From Atlantibacter hermannii (GTDB taxonomy: Bacteria; Pseudomonadota; Gammaproteobacteria; Enterobacterales; Enterobacteriaceae), in assembly GCA_900635495.1 (NCBI GenBank), contig LR134136.1, forward strand, positions 2,232,001-2,296,000: a stretch of 64,000 nt of DNA. Direction: 5' to 3'. Made by a program: the position numbers and the translations under genes. Below, piece by piece: positions 47,648-56,906 of the stretch. Below the pieces are notes generated by a model. That model was not told the origin of the DNA, ran no database searches, and saw only the letters and a list, made by a program, of their open reading frames with translations. Numbering within the stretch: position 1 is the stretch's first letter; each line of letters starts with the position of its first letter.

Positions 47648-48842
47648 TTAAACACATCCCGTCGTCGTCGCGGTCGCTCGCGGTGCGCGCATCCCTTTCA
47701 GCATCAACAGGTATGCGCCCGCCGTGGCAACCATCAGAATGGCGAACAGTGACCAGGGCGGCAGGTGGGTGAGGATCACCCCCGTGACCAGTGGGTTTAG
47801 TGCGCCGCCGAGCCAGCCCAGCGACTGGGCAGAGAAGTAGCTGGCTTTCAGGCCGTTGGGCGCGATGTTGTCCACCAGCATGTATTCCCCGGGGGGCATA
47901 GATTAACTCACCGAAGGTGAACACGGCGGCGGAGAGCCCCCAGAGCCACAGATTGCCGCCGGACATCATAAAACCGGCCAGGCCCATCAGGAAAAACACT
48001 GTGCCTAACAGCATCAGCCGCCTGAGGTTTTCCGCGCGAATGCGTTTACCCACCACATATTGCAACGACACCACCACCGCAGCATTAACCGGCAGCACCA
48101 CGCCGACGACGGTTTCCGCCAGACGGTTGTCCGCCACCACCAGTACATATTGTGAAATACAGGAGGCGAAAGAGCCGAACACCAGCGAGCCGAGAAACGC
48201 CGACAGGGTGAAGTAAATCAGGGCGCGATCCTGCATCAGCACGGCTAATGTGTTGCGCTTTTCCGTACCGCTGTCGGGCTGCGTATGCAGGGGTTTTACG
48301 CAGCACTGGATCAGGATAAACGGAATCGAACTGCTGATAGCCGCCAGCCAGAACGGCATATTCACGCCATACAGCAACAGCCAGGTGCCGAGGGGCGGGC
48401 CGACGGTCCAGCCGATATTGAGAAAGGTGTAGTTCAGCGAAAAGACTTTGGCTTTCACCGAAGGCGTCAGAGTCTCAGAAAAATAGCTTTTCAGTACCGT
48501 GGCGAAGACCGAATAGGCGCAGTTGACCAGGGAGAACCAGGCCACGGCCAGCGCGGCGTTATGGGTAAGCGGAATAGCCACAAAGCCGCTGACAAAGACG
48601 GCGATAGCCAACAGCATATAGCGTTTTTTTTCGAAGCGGTCGGCGAGGATGCCGAAGCCCAGACTAAAGAACACCCCTACGGTCAGGGCGATACTCATGG
48701 CGATACCGATCTGATCCACCGCCATATGGTACTGGCGATTCAGATAGATGGTCATAAACGGCAGCGTAGCGCCGCGACCAATGGTTAACAGAACTGATGA
48801 GGCGAGCAGAGCGCCGATAGAGAGTGTGTGCCTGGGCTGCAT
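47648..48842 (-). CDS. ydeE: MFS exporter YdeE, one-base frameshift
   Basis: Repaired length is about 397 residues with 12 helices. E. coli YdeE is an inner-membrane exporter linked to dipeptide efflux. The opening LLASSVLLTIGRGATLPFMTIYLNRQY, motif A-like FGILADRFEKKRYMLL and the late EYMLVDNIAPNGLKASYFSAQSLGWLGGALNPL block match the orthologue. The break is at 47891-47896, where G6 should be G5. The gene is divergent from eamA, as in E. coli. Confidence 0.87.
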
Positions 48843-49040
48843 GTTGTGATCTTTTTGTAATAAACAGAGCGATATGCTGCATGGGTTATGGCTTTAAGCA
48901 ATACCACGGCATATCGGGGTTGTACACCCAGCCTGTTGTTCTGGCGTGCTTTTTAGATGTGCATAATTTGGTGATCCCTTTTTGTAAAGTTTTGAGGTAG
49001 GGTGAACTGTTAACAAAATTTTAATTTTTGGGGCAGGGGT

Positions 49041-49936
49041 ATGACACGTAAAGATGGACTGCTGGCGCTGCTGGTGGTGACGATATGGGGCGTCAATTTT
49101 GTCGTCATCAAGTGGGGGCTCCATGCGATGCCGCCGTTGTTACTGGCCGGGCTGCGTTTTTTACTGGTGGCGTTTCCGGCGTTGTTTTTTGTCGCGCGTC
49201 CGAAAGTACCGCTGCGTCTGCTGCTGGGTTACGGCATGACCATCAGTTTTGGTCAGTTCGCCTTTTTGTTCTGTGCGATTAAGTTCGGTATGCCTGCCGG
49301 GCTTGCCTCGCTGGTGCTTCAGGCCCAGGCGTTTTTCACTATTATTCTCGGCGCGCTAACCTTCGGCGAGCGGTTGCAGCCCCGGCAACTGGCGGGAATT
49401 TTGCTGGCGGTGGTCGGGGGGCTGGTGTTGATTGAAGCCAGTCTGAACGGGCAGCATGTCGCGCTGCTGGGCTTTATGCTGACTCTGGCTGGCGCATTCA
49501 GTTGGGCGTGCGGGAATATTTTTAATAAGAAGATTATGCAGCATGAAACACGTCCGGCGGTGATGTCGCTGGTGGTGTGGAGCGCCCTGATCCCGATTGC
49601 GCCATTCTTTGTCGCCAGCATGCTGCTCGACGGCCCGACGACGGTGTTGCTGAGCCTGATGCATATCGACATGGTGACGATTTTGTCGCTGTTGTATCTG
49701 GCGTTTGGCGCCACGATCGTCGGCTATGGGATTTGGGGGACGCTGCTGGGCCGTTATGAGACCTGGCGCGTTGCGCCGCTGTCGCTGCTGGTGCCGGTGG
49801 TGGGGATGGCCAGCGCCGCGCTGTTGCTGGGTGAGACGATGTCACTGATGCAGATGGGCGGGCGGTATTGATTATGGCCGGGTTATATATCAATGTTTTT
49901 GGGGTTCCGCTGGCGCGGAAAGTGCGGGGAATGTGA
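49041..49936 (+). CDS. eamA: Cysteine/O-acetylserine exporter EamA (YdeD), one-base frameshift near the end
   Basis: Repaired length is about 298 residues, matching E. coli EamA. It has ten helices in two EamA repeats (DGLLALLVVTIWGVNFVVIKWGL; FSWACGNIFNKKIM onward). It exports cysteine and O-acetylserine. The frame is cut at 49860-49862 by a missing G; restoring it gives the ending MGGAVLIMAGLYINVFG with TGA at 49934-49936. It keeps the E. coli order ydeE-eamA-mar. Confidence 0.87.
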
Positions 49937-50175
49937 GGGTTCCGGTCGCTTTGGGCAGCGAGGCTTTTTGAATTTTGTGGAATTGTTCTGTTCGCCTGGC
50001 TGGCGAGGCCTTTTTGGGTTTTGTGGAATGGTTCTGTTCGCTTGGGGCAGCGGGGCCCTTTTTGTAGGGTGGATTTGTTCCGTTCGCTTCAGGCAGCGGT
50101 GCGCTTCAATAGCCACCGGCGAACGCGACCGGGTTGGGGGCGCTCGCCGCCGCGCCCCCAACACCCCCGGCTCCC
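49937..50175. repeat. Left arm of a large intergenic inverted-repeat element: tandem repeats plus GC-rich block
   Basis: From about 49937 to 50110 there are four imperfect copies of a roughly 45-bp unit marked by GTGGAATGGTTCTGTTCGCT and a following GGCAGCGGGGC-CTTTTT. A GC-rich block follows at 50114-50175 (GGCGAACG, then GGGGGCGCTCGCCGCCGCG). Both parts recur in reverse orientation at 50500-50645. Open frames in this DNA look like composition artefacts. Confidence 0.65.
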
Positions 50176-50499
50176 CCTGCCACCCTCGCCGCTTCGCGGT
50201 ACCCTCGGCTTATCACGTCCGGCTTCGGGTCGGGCGAGATACGGCTTCCTGCCTTTCTCGCCCTCAAGCCGCATCCCTGCGGCTTGTCCCGGCCTCCCGC
50301 GAACACCTCGGCGAGGGCGATGGGGTCCAACACCCCCGCGGTACTTTCAGGTTTTCTAATGTGACTGAAGTGTCGCTATGAGTATGAGAAATGCTCACAG
50401 CGACAAAAGGCATTCTGAAAAAAGAAAATCGTGGAATTAGTGGCGTTATCTCACAGCGACAAAAGCCGTTCAGTAAAACATAAGAAAATCAAAGTGGCC
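50176..50499. other. Core of the element between the inverted arms
   Basis: The first part (to about 50345) is GC-rich; the second part (50346-50495) is AT-rich and contains two direct copies of CTCACAGCGACAAAAG (about 50393 and 50451) about 58 bp apart. No gene is supported. Confidence 0.5.
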
Positions 50500-50645
50500 G
50501 GGAGCCGGGGGGGTCGGGGGCGCGGCGGGGAGCGCCCCTGACACGTTCGCCGTCAATGCGGTTCCATGGATGAAAAGAGTCCGAGCGAACGGAACCCTTC
50601 CACAGAGTTAAACTCGCGAACAGAACCCTTCTCAGCGTTTAACCA
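50500..50645. repeat. Right arm of the intergenic inverted-repeat element
   Basis: The reverse complement repeats the left GC-rich block with few differences (50500-50555) and then two copies of the GTTCCGTTCGCT/GTTCTGTTCGC unit (about 50580-50635). It ends 15 bases before the marB stop. Confidence 0.65.
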
Positions 50646-50659
50646 AACGCCTGAAAATC

Positions 50660-50869
50660 TCACCCCGCGTTGTAATACGCCACCCCAAGCTCATCCGACT
50701 TATCGCTCCCCGCGCCGCGATGATTAAAATCATACGGCGATGCGGAGTTCGTCGCGGACGTCAGCGACACATCCGGCGCTTGCCGATCGCTGAACTCTGT
50801 GGTCTGCGCCGCCGCAGCTGTGCCCGACGCCAGTAACATCAGCGCGCAGGCCGCTAAGACGTGTTTCAT
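50660..50869 (-). CDS. marB: Periplasmic MarB protein
   Basis: A 69-residue secreted protein: signal peptide MKHVLAACALMLLASGTAAAA, then a short mature region ending DFNHRGAGSDKSDELGVAYYN, nearly identical to the conserved end of E. coli MarB. MarB indirectly lowers marRA expression in E. coli by an unknown route. I started at MKHV, ten codons inside the longest frame, where the signal peptide begins. It is the last gene of marRAB. Confidence 0.85.
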   Translation of the reverse strand: MKHVLAACALMLLASGTAAAAQTTEFSDRQAPDVSLTSATNSASPYDFNHRGAGSDKSDELGVAYYNAG

Positions 50870-50901
50870 GTTTTCCTCGATAACGTTGATCAACGCCATG
50901 T

Positions 50902-51276
50902 TTAATGATTAATACGATGCAAATAGAGCGCATCATTGGCCGTGGCATTCACGCGAAACTTATGCGGCGGCAGCGAAAAATAGTTCTTAAACGTGCGCGT
51001 CAGCGTCTGTTGCGATTCAAAGCCATAACGCTCAGCTAAAAACAGAATCGGTTCATTGCTGCTTTTCAACTGCTGTGCGATTTCAGTCAGTTTACGGTTA
51101 CGGATATATTGACCTAATGAATGGCCCGTCTCTTTCTTAAACATCCGTTGCAGGTGCCATTTCGAATAACCGGAACGTTCTGACACCTTTTCCAGTGAAA
51201 GCGGGGACTCCAGATTCTCTTCAATCCAGTCTAGAATGCTATGAATCGTCACCGCATCATTGTTGCGTCTGGACAT
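50902..51276 (-). CDS. marA: Multiple antibiotic resistance activator MarA
   Basis: A 124-residue AraC/XylS-family activator with two helix-turn-helix motifs (SLEKVSERSGYSKWHLQRMFKKETG and ILFLAERYGFESQQTLTRTFKNYF) that are almost unchanged from E. coli. It binds marboxes and raises acrAB, tolC and micF expression. The C-terminus (NATANDALYLHRINH) differs from E. coli, as usual outside the DNA-binding core. It lies 17 bases after marR. Confidence 0.97.
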   Translation of the reverse strand: MSRRNNDAVTIHSILDWIEENLESPLSLEKVSERSGYSKWHLQRMFKKETGHSLGQYIRNRKLTEIAQQLKSSNEPILFLAERYGFESQQTLTRTFKNYFSLPPHKFRVNATANDALYLHRINH

Positions 51277-51293
51277 CGTCTTATCTCCGTCAG

Positions 51294-51728
51294 TTACGGC
51301 AGAATTTTCTTGAGCAGGTGTTCAAGCGTCGCCACTTCTTCTGCCGTCAGATTTTTTGTTAATTCCTGATGCAGGGTTTGCCCTACTAATTGATGACATT
51401 GTTCACACAGCGCAGCGCCTTCCGGCGTCAACTGGATCAGTACACCGCGTTTATCATTAGGATTCGGCATACGGGCAATCCAGCCCTTTGCGACCAGCCG
51501 ATCAAGCATGCGGGTCAGGGCGCCTAAATCTACCGATAGCACCTTCTTCAGCTCCACCGGCGTAATGGACCCTCCACAACGAATGGAACACAGCACTTTG
51601 AACTGCGTGGCGGTGATATCCAGCGGCGAGAGGTAGTCATTAAGCAAACGATCTTTCTTCTGATTCACCATGTGGATCAGGCGACCCAGCGGGATGATGT
51701 TATTAAACAGATCGTCAGGATTATTCAC
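51294..51728 (-). CDS. marR: Repressor MarR, GTG start
   Basis: A 144-residue winged-helix repressor that is inactivated by salicylate and copper-linked oxidation. I used the GTG at 51728 because it gives the same length as E. coli MarR (144), which also starts with GTG, and because operator site II ends just upstream. DLFNNIIPLGRLIHMVNQKKDRLLNDYLSPLDITATQFKVL and VDLGALTRMLDRLV (recognition helix) are strongly conserved. Cys equivalent to E. coli Cys80 region reads RCGGSITP rather than RCAACITP; that Cys is replaced by Gly or Ser. Confidence 0.92.
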   Translation of the reverse strand: MNNPDDLFNNIIPLGRLIHMVNQKKDRLLNDYLSPLDITATQFKVLCSIRCGGSITPVELKKVLSVDLGALTRMLDRLVAKGWIARMPNPNDKRGVLIQLTPEGAALCEQCHQLVGQTLHQELTKNLTAEEVATLEHLLKKILP

Positions 51729-51733
51729 AGTGG

Positions 51734-51745
51734 TTGCCCAGGCAA
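51734..51745 (-). promoter_or_regulatory. MarR operator site II
   Basis: TTGCCCAGGCAA lies 5 bases upstream of the marR GTG. It is identical in core to site I and to the E. coli marO sites. Confidence 0.85.
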
Positions 51746-51763
51746 GTAGATTAGTCACGGCAG

Positions 51764-51792
51764 ATATTATTGCCCAGGCAAATATAAGTCAA
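51764..51792 (-). promoter_or_regulatory. marRAB promoter containing MarR operator site I
   Basis: On the minus strand TTGACT (-35, 51787-51792) and TAATAT (-10, 51764-51769) are spaced by 17 bases. The operator TTGCCTGGGCAA (51770-51781) fills the spacer, as in E. coli marO. Confidence 0.88.
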
Positions 51793-51806
51793 ACGAATGG
51801 GATCAG

Positions 51807-51826
51807 GATCACACGTTTTGCTAAAC
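51807..51826 (-). promoter_or_regulatory. Marbox upstream of the marRAB promoter
   Basis: GTTTAGCAAAACGTGTGATC on the minus strand closely matches the E. coli marRAB marbox and lies about 15 bases upstream of the -35 element, where MarA, SoxS and Rob activate. Confidence 0.8.
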
Positions 51827-52029
51827 CGGGAAAAAAACGCAGCGTGTTAAGAAGAATAATTCACCATAAAACAGAAGCTTAAAACTGAGCGTCGTCGCCG
51901 GGTTTGACGGGGCGGGTTGGGTGAAACACGCTTTTGAAGCCTGCCTGAATAAACCTAACGCATTGAAAGCCATGTTTTGGCACACGGTTTTTTTATCATC
52001 CGCCCGTTATGTCACAAGGGAGAACCTGC

Positions 52030-52700
52030 ATGTTGGAATTGATTAAGGCACTGGGGCTGGGGCTGGTCGTGCTGCTGCCGCTCGCTAACCCTTTAACCAC
52101 CGTCGCGCTGTTTCTCGGCTTGTCCGGGCACATGAGCAGCGCCGAGCGCAACCGTACCTCCTTTATGGCCTCGGTGAATGTGGTGATTATCATGCTGGTG
52201 GCGTGGTATGCAGGCCAGCTGGTGATGGATACCTTCGGTATTTCGATTCCCGGTCTGCGGATTGCCGGCGGGCTGATTGTGGCGTTTATCGGGTTCCGGA
52301 TGCTGTTCCCACCGCCGAAAGGTCACCATACCCCGGAAGTGCAGAGTAAAAGCGAAGCGCTGCAGGAAGAGCCGGAAACCAATATTGCCTTTGTGCCGCT
52401 GGCGATGCCCAGCACCGCCGGCCGGGAACCATCGCGATGATCATCAGCTCCGCTTCCACCTTGCGTCACTCTGACGCATTCGCGCCGTGGATTATCACCG
52501 TTGCGCCGCCGCTGGTGTTTATTATCGTGGGCGCGATCCTTTGGGTCAGCCTGCGCAGTTCCGGGGCGGTGATGCGCATCGTCGGCAAAAGCGGTATCGA
52601 AGCGATCTCGCGCCTGATGGGCTTTTTGCTGGTCTGTATGGGGGTGCAGTTTATTATTAACGGTGTGCTGGAGATTATTACGCATTACCACGGCGGATAA
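52030..52700 (+). CDS. marC: MarC-family inner-membrane protein MarC, one-base frameshift
   Basis: Repaired length is about 223 residues with six helices (LIKALGLGLVVLLPLANPLTTVALFLGLSG; GISIPGLRIAGGLIVAFIGFRMLF). It is divergent from marRAB, yet is not itself needed for the Mar phenotype in E. coli; its function is unknown. The frame is cut in AMPSTAGPGTIAMIISS at 52422-52426 by a missing C (GGCCGG, expected GGCCCGG). I used the ATG at 52030 (MLELIKALG) to match the E. coli start. Confidence 0.88.
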
Positions 52701-52771
52701 ACAGTTCAGGCAGGGCGGCGAAGGGGCATCGCGTTCGGGCGGCTGACCCGTGTATCAGCCGCCCGTTACGT

Positions 52772-53971
52772 TCAGTTTACCGCTTTCGGTTGCTCTTCCA
52801 GCGATACCGGCCAGCGCCGGAAAACAATCATTGCCCATATCAGGGCTGCCGCCGCAGGGATGGCACCCACATAGCCCACCGACGCCATGGAGGCATTCAT
52901 GCTCACCACATTGCCGAGCAGCGCACCCGCGCCGATGCCGATATTAAAAATGCCGGAAAACAGCGCCATGGCGACATCCGTCGCGTCCGGTGCCAGCGCC
53001 AGCACTTTCACCTGCATCCCCAGCGCGATCAGCATAATGGCAATCCCCCAGAAGGCGCACAGCGCAGTGAGCGTCGCGGTGTTGCCGCTGGCGGGCAACA
53101 GCAACAACAGGCAGCACACCAGCAGCGCGATGGCCGCACCGATCAGCAGCGATGCGTGTTGATTACCCAGCTTGCCGAAAATGACACTGCCGATAATCCC
53201 GGTGAAACCGAGCACCAGCAACAGGATCGTCGCGAAGTTCTCGCTGAGCCCCGCCACGGTCTGGACAAACGGTTCGATATAGCTGTAGGCGGTAAAATGG
53301 GCCGTAACCACCACCACCGTAAGAATATAGATACTGATCAACGCCGGACGGCGGAACAGCGCGGGCAGGCTTTTTAATGAGCCGGAGTGCTCGCTCGGCA
53401 GCGTGGGCAGCAGACGCGCCAGACAAACCAGCGTGATCAAAGCACCGATACCGATAGCGAAAAAGGTGGTACGCCAGCCGAAATACTGGCCTACCAGCCG
53501 TCCGACCGGAATACCCAGCACCGACGCCAGCGCCGTACCGGTGGCAATCAGGCTGAGCGCCTGGGCGCGTTTGCCAGCCGGCGCCAGACGAATCGCCAGC
53601 GAGGCGGTAATCGACCAGAAAATCGCATGGGCGAAGGCAATACCCACGCGGCTGGCAACCAGGATTTCAAAATTCCACGCCATGAATGACAGCATATGGC
53701 TGGCGATAAAGACCACGAACAGGGCGATTAACAGCTTACGCCGCTCAATGTTGCTGGTTAGCAACATAAAGGGCAGAGACATCAGCCCTACCACCCACGC
53801 GTAGATGGTCAACATAATGCCTGCCTGGGCGCTCGGCATATCGAAACTGCGAGCAATATCCGACAACAAGCCCACCGGCACAAATTCCGTGGTGTTAAAG
53901 ATGAACGCGGCGACAGCAAGCGTAACTACCCGCAGCCACGCGGTTTTGCGTGAGACTGTGTTGTTTGTCAT
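52772..53971 (-). CDS. sotB: Sugar efflux transporter SotB (YdeA)
   Basis: A 399-residue, 12-helix MFS exporter, close to E. coli SotB, which expels L-arabinose and IPTG. Opening NTVSRKTAWLRVVTLAVAAFIFNTTEFVPVGLLSDIA and the SITASLAIRLAPAGKRAQALSLIATGTALA block are highly conserved. The frame is intact. It is convergent with marC, as in E. coli. Confidence 0.92.
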   Translation of the reverse strand: MTNNTVSRKTAWLRVVTLAVAAFIFNTTEFVPVGLLSDIARSFDMPSAQAGIMLTIYAWVVGLMSLPFMLLTSNIERRKLLIALFVVFIASHMLSFMAWNFEILVASRVGIAFAHAIFWSITASLAIRLAPAGKRAQALSLIATGTALASVLGIPVGRLVGQYFGWRTTFFAIGIGALITLVCLARLLPTLPSEHSGSLKSLPALFRRPALISIYILTVVVVTAHFTAYSYIEPFVQTVAGLSENFATILLLVLGFTGIIGSVIFGKLGNQHASLLIGAAIALLVCCLLLLLPASGNTATLTALCAFWGIAIMLIALGMQVKVLALAPDATDVAMALFSGIFNIGIGAGALLGNVVSMNASMASVGYVGAIPAAAALIWAMIVFRRWPVSLEEQPKAVN

Positions 53972-54499
53972 AAAGATGTATCGCGCTTGTTAAAGGACGG
54001 CAGAAAGGGGCGATCATAAAACCATCACTTCGCCGAATTCAATCTTTTTGTGATCTAAATCTCGTTTTTGCCCGCGCTCTGACGCACCAGAAAATATTAT
54101 CCGGAGGCGGTTTTCTTGACCCGTCCCGTGAAAGGTATTCACAAAATATATGATGCTAATTTCATTCATAAGTAAATAATATGTTAAGAATGAGTGTGGA
54201 ATGTAATTTATCTATTATTTAAAAGCACAAAAATAAATTTATTAATTAACCTGAGACGGTTATTTATACATATTTCCCGAAAGGTGATATTACAAATTCT
54301 ATTTCATTCGCATTAGTTAAATTAATCCGAAATTAATAAAATGTCGACCCCGTAGCAATTTCTTAATTAATTACTTTCGGAAAGCATTGACCGGGGGGTT
54401 TTTGACCGTGTCCGTCACATTAATGGTGGTTGATGTACCTTAGGATCGCCGCGTCTTGAAAATAAAACTCTGTATCAGACGGCTACGAAAGGATTTACC
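53972..54499. other. AT-rich divergent promoter region between sotB and tdcB
   Basis: This 528-bp gap is strongly AT-rich from about 54130 to 54370 and has no gene; in E. coli the activator gene tdcA occupies the corresponding place. A CRP-like site TGTGA-TCTAAA-TCTCG lies at 54049-54064 (8 of 10 matches, with T-rich flanks on both sides), about 80 bases before sotB. Half-site TCACA is present near 54416. A clear promoter for tdcB cannot be chosen by eye. Confidence 0.45.
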
Positions 54500-55492
54500 A
54501 TGATAACCTACGATAATCTTCCACTGACCATCCACGATATAATGGAAGCCCGCACCCGTCTTAATGGGCGCATCTATAAAACCGGTCAGCCGCGTTCCAA
54601 CTATTTAAGCGAACGTTGTAAGGGAGAAATTTTCCTTAAATTTGAAAATATGCAACGCACCGGGTCATTTAAAATTCGTGGAGCCTTTAATAAATTAAGT
54701 TCGTTAACTGAAGAAGAAAAACGCCAGGGCGTGGTAGCGTGCTCAGCAGGCAACCATGCACAGGGAGTTTCATTATCCTGCGCTATGTTGGGAATTAACG
54801 GAAAGGTGGTGATGCCTTCCTGCGCGCCGAAATCTAAAGTGGCCGCCACAACGGATTATTCCGCTGAAGTGATCCTGCACGGAAATAGCTTCAACGAGAC
54901 CATCGCTAAAGCCAGCGAAATTATGGAAATGGAAGGGCGCTTGTTTATTCCGCCTTTTGACGACGAGAAAGTGATCGCCGGTCAGGGTACCATTGGCCTT
55001 GAAATTCTTGAAGATTTGTATGATGTGGACAACGTGATTGTGCCTATCGGCGGCGGTGGACTGATTGCCGGTGTGGCGCTGGCGATTAAATCCATTAACC
55101 CACGCATTAATATTATCGGTGTTCAGTCAGAGAACGTACACGGCATGGCGTCTTCTTATTATGCCGGCCAAATTACTAATCACCGAAATTCCGGGACATT
55201 AGCCGACGGCTGCGATGTCGCGCGTCCGGGGATTTTAACGTATGAAATCGTAAAAGATCTGGTCACTGATATTGTACTGGTCACCGAAGAAGAAATTCGT
55301 TCCAGTATGGTTCACCTGATCCAGAGAAATAAAATCATTACCGAAGGGGCAGGCGCATTAGCCAGCGCAGCATTATTAAGCGGCAAGCTTGATCATTATA
55401 TCCAGGGTAAGAAAACCGTTAGCATTATTTCCGGTGGCAATATTGACCTGTCACGCGTTTCGCAAATTACCGGTCTTGAAACCACTCACTAA
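54500..55492 (+). CDS. tdcB: Catabolic threonine/serine dehydratase TdcB
   Basis: A 330-residue PLP enzyme converting threonine to 2-oxobutyrate, and serine to pyruvate, plus ammonia. The PLP Lys is in RTGSFKIRGAFNKL near residue 58, the Gly-rich phosphate loop is VPIGGGGLIAGVAL near 186. Only the catalytic domain is present, without the C-terminal ACT regulatory region of the biosynthetic IlvA; TdcB is AMP-activated instead. An AAGGA ribosome site precedes the ATG. It opens tdcBCDEF, active in anaerobic amino-acid fermentation. Confidence 0.95.
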   Translation: MITYDNLPLTIHDIMEARTRLNGRIYKTGQPRSNYLSERCKGEIFLKFENMQRTGSFKIRGAFNKLSSLTEEEKRQGVVACSAGNHAQGVSLSCAMLGINGKVVMPSCAPKSKVAATTDYSAEVILHGNSFNETIAKASEIMEMEGRLFIPPFDDEKVIAGQGTIGLEILEDLYDVDNVIVPIGGGGLIAGVALAIKSINPRINIIGVQSENVHGMASSYYAGQITNHRNSGTLADGCDVARPGILTYEIVKDLVTDIVLVTEEEIRSSMVHLIQRNKIITEGAGALASAALLSGKLDHYIQGKKTVSIISGGNIDLSRVSQITGLETTH

Positions 55493-55517
55493 TAATTTTT
55501 TGTACAGGATATTTCAA

Positions 55518-56853
55518 ATGAGTTTGGATAATACTGTTGTAACCGGTCAGAAGGCGTCGGGCTTTGCCTGGCGTAAGTCTGACACCACGTGGACTCTGGG
55601 TCTGTTTGGTACCGCAATCGGCCGCCGGGGTATTATTTTTCCCAATACGCGCGGGTTTCGGCGGGTTAATTCCCATTTTATTAATGCTGGTGCTGGCTTA
55701 TCCGATTGCGTTCTTTTTGCCACCGTGCGCTGGCGCGTCTGTGCCTGTCTGGCAGCAACCCGTCAGGTAACATTACCGAAACGGTTGAAGAGCATTTCGG
55801 TAAAACCGGCGGGGTGGTTATCACCTTCCTGTACTTCTTTGCGATTTGTCCGCTGCTGTGGATTTACGGCGTGACCATCACCAACACCTTTATGACCTTC
55901 TGGGTCAACCAGCTCGGCATGGCGCCGTTGAACCGCGGTTTTGTCGCGCTGTTCCTGCTGCTGTTGATGGCTTTCGTTATCTGGTTTGGTAAAGACCTGA
56001 TGGTGAAAGTGATGAGCTTCCTGGTGTTCCGTTCATCGCGAGCCTGGTGCTGATTTCTCTGTCGCTGATCCCTTACTGGAACGGTGCCGTTATCGAGCAG
56101 GCAAGCGTTGCGGATATTTCCCTGCTGGGCCATGACGGTATTCTGGTTACCGTGTGGTTAGGGATCTCCATCATGGTGTTCTCCTTTAACTTCTCGCCGA
56201 TTGTCTCTTCCTTCGTCGTGTCCAAACGCGAAGAGTACGAAGGCGAATTCGGTAAAGAGTACACCGAGAAGAAATGTTCCCAGATCATCTCCCGCGCCAG
56301 CATGTTGATGGTGGCCGTGGTGATGTTCTTTGCCTTCAGCTGCCTGTTCACGCTGTCTCCGGCAAACATGGCGGAAGCTAAAGCGCAGAACATTCCGGTG
56401 CTGTCTTACCTGGCGAACCACTTCGCCACGATGAGCGGAACCAAATCGACTTTTGCAACCGTTCTGGAATACGCCGCGTCTCTGATTGCGCTGGTGGCAA
56501 TTTTCAAATCCTTCTTCGGCCACTATCTGGGTACGCTGGAAGGTCTGAACGGCCTGATCCTGAAGTTCGGTTATCAGGGCGATAAAACCAAAATCTCTGA
56601 AAGCAAACTGAACACCATCAGCATGGTCTTCATCATGGGCTCCACCTGGGTTGTGGCTTACGCTAACCCGAACATCCTGGACCTCATTGAAGCCATGGGC
56701 GCGCCGATTATCGCTTCTCTGCTGTGCCTGCTGCCGATGTACGCCATCAGCAAAACACCCGCGATGGCGAAATACAAAGGCCGTGCGGACAACGTGTTCG
56801 TCACCCTGATTGGCCTGCTGACCATCCTGAACATCGCTTACAAGCTGTTTTAA
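55518..56853 (+). CDS. tdcC: Threonine/serine:proton symporter TdcC, three one-base indels
   Basis: Repaired length is about 444 residues (E. coli 443). It is an 11-helix HAAAP-family importer of threonine and serine. Native blocks appear in order through three frames: TTWTLGLFGTAIG, AGVLFFPIRAGFGGLIPILLML, CHRALARLCLSGSNPSG and then a long intact C-terminal part. Breaks: extra C at 55622-55623, extra T at 55714-55718, missing T at 56027-56028. Each repair restores near-identity with the E. coli protein. Confidence 0.87.
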
Positions 56854-56906
56854 TCCCTACTTCCTCAACTTCAAAGCCCACCCGAAAGGGTGGGCGGAGC
56901 AGTGTA

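Noticed and set aside
49893..50381. Several overlapping open frames in the GC-rich region after eamA
   Set aside because: They lie across the tandem and inverted repeats, occur on both strands at once, and have low-complexity Arg/Pro/Gly composition.
54114..54140. Possible CRP site GTGAAAGGTATTCACA before tdcB
   Set aside because: The half-sites are 7 rather than 6 bases apart, which CRP does not normally accept.
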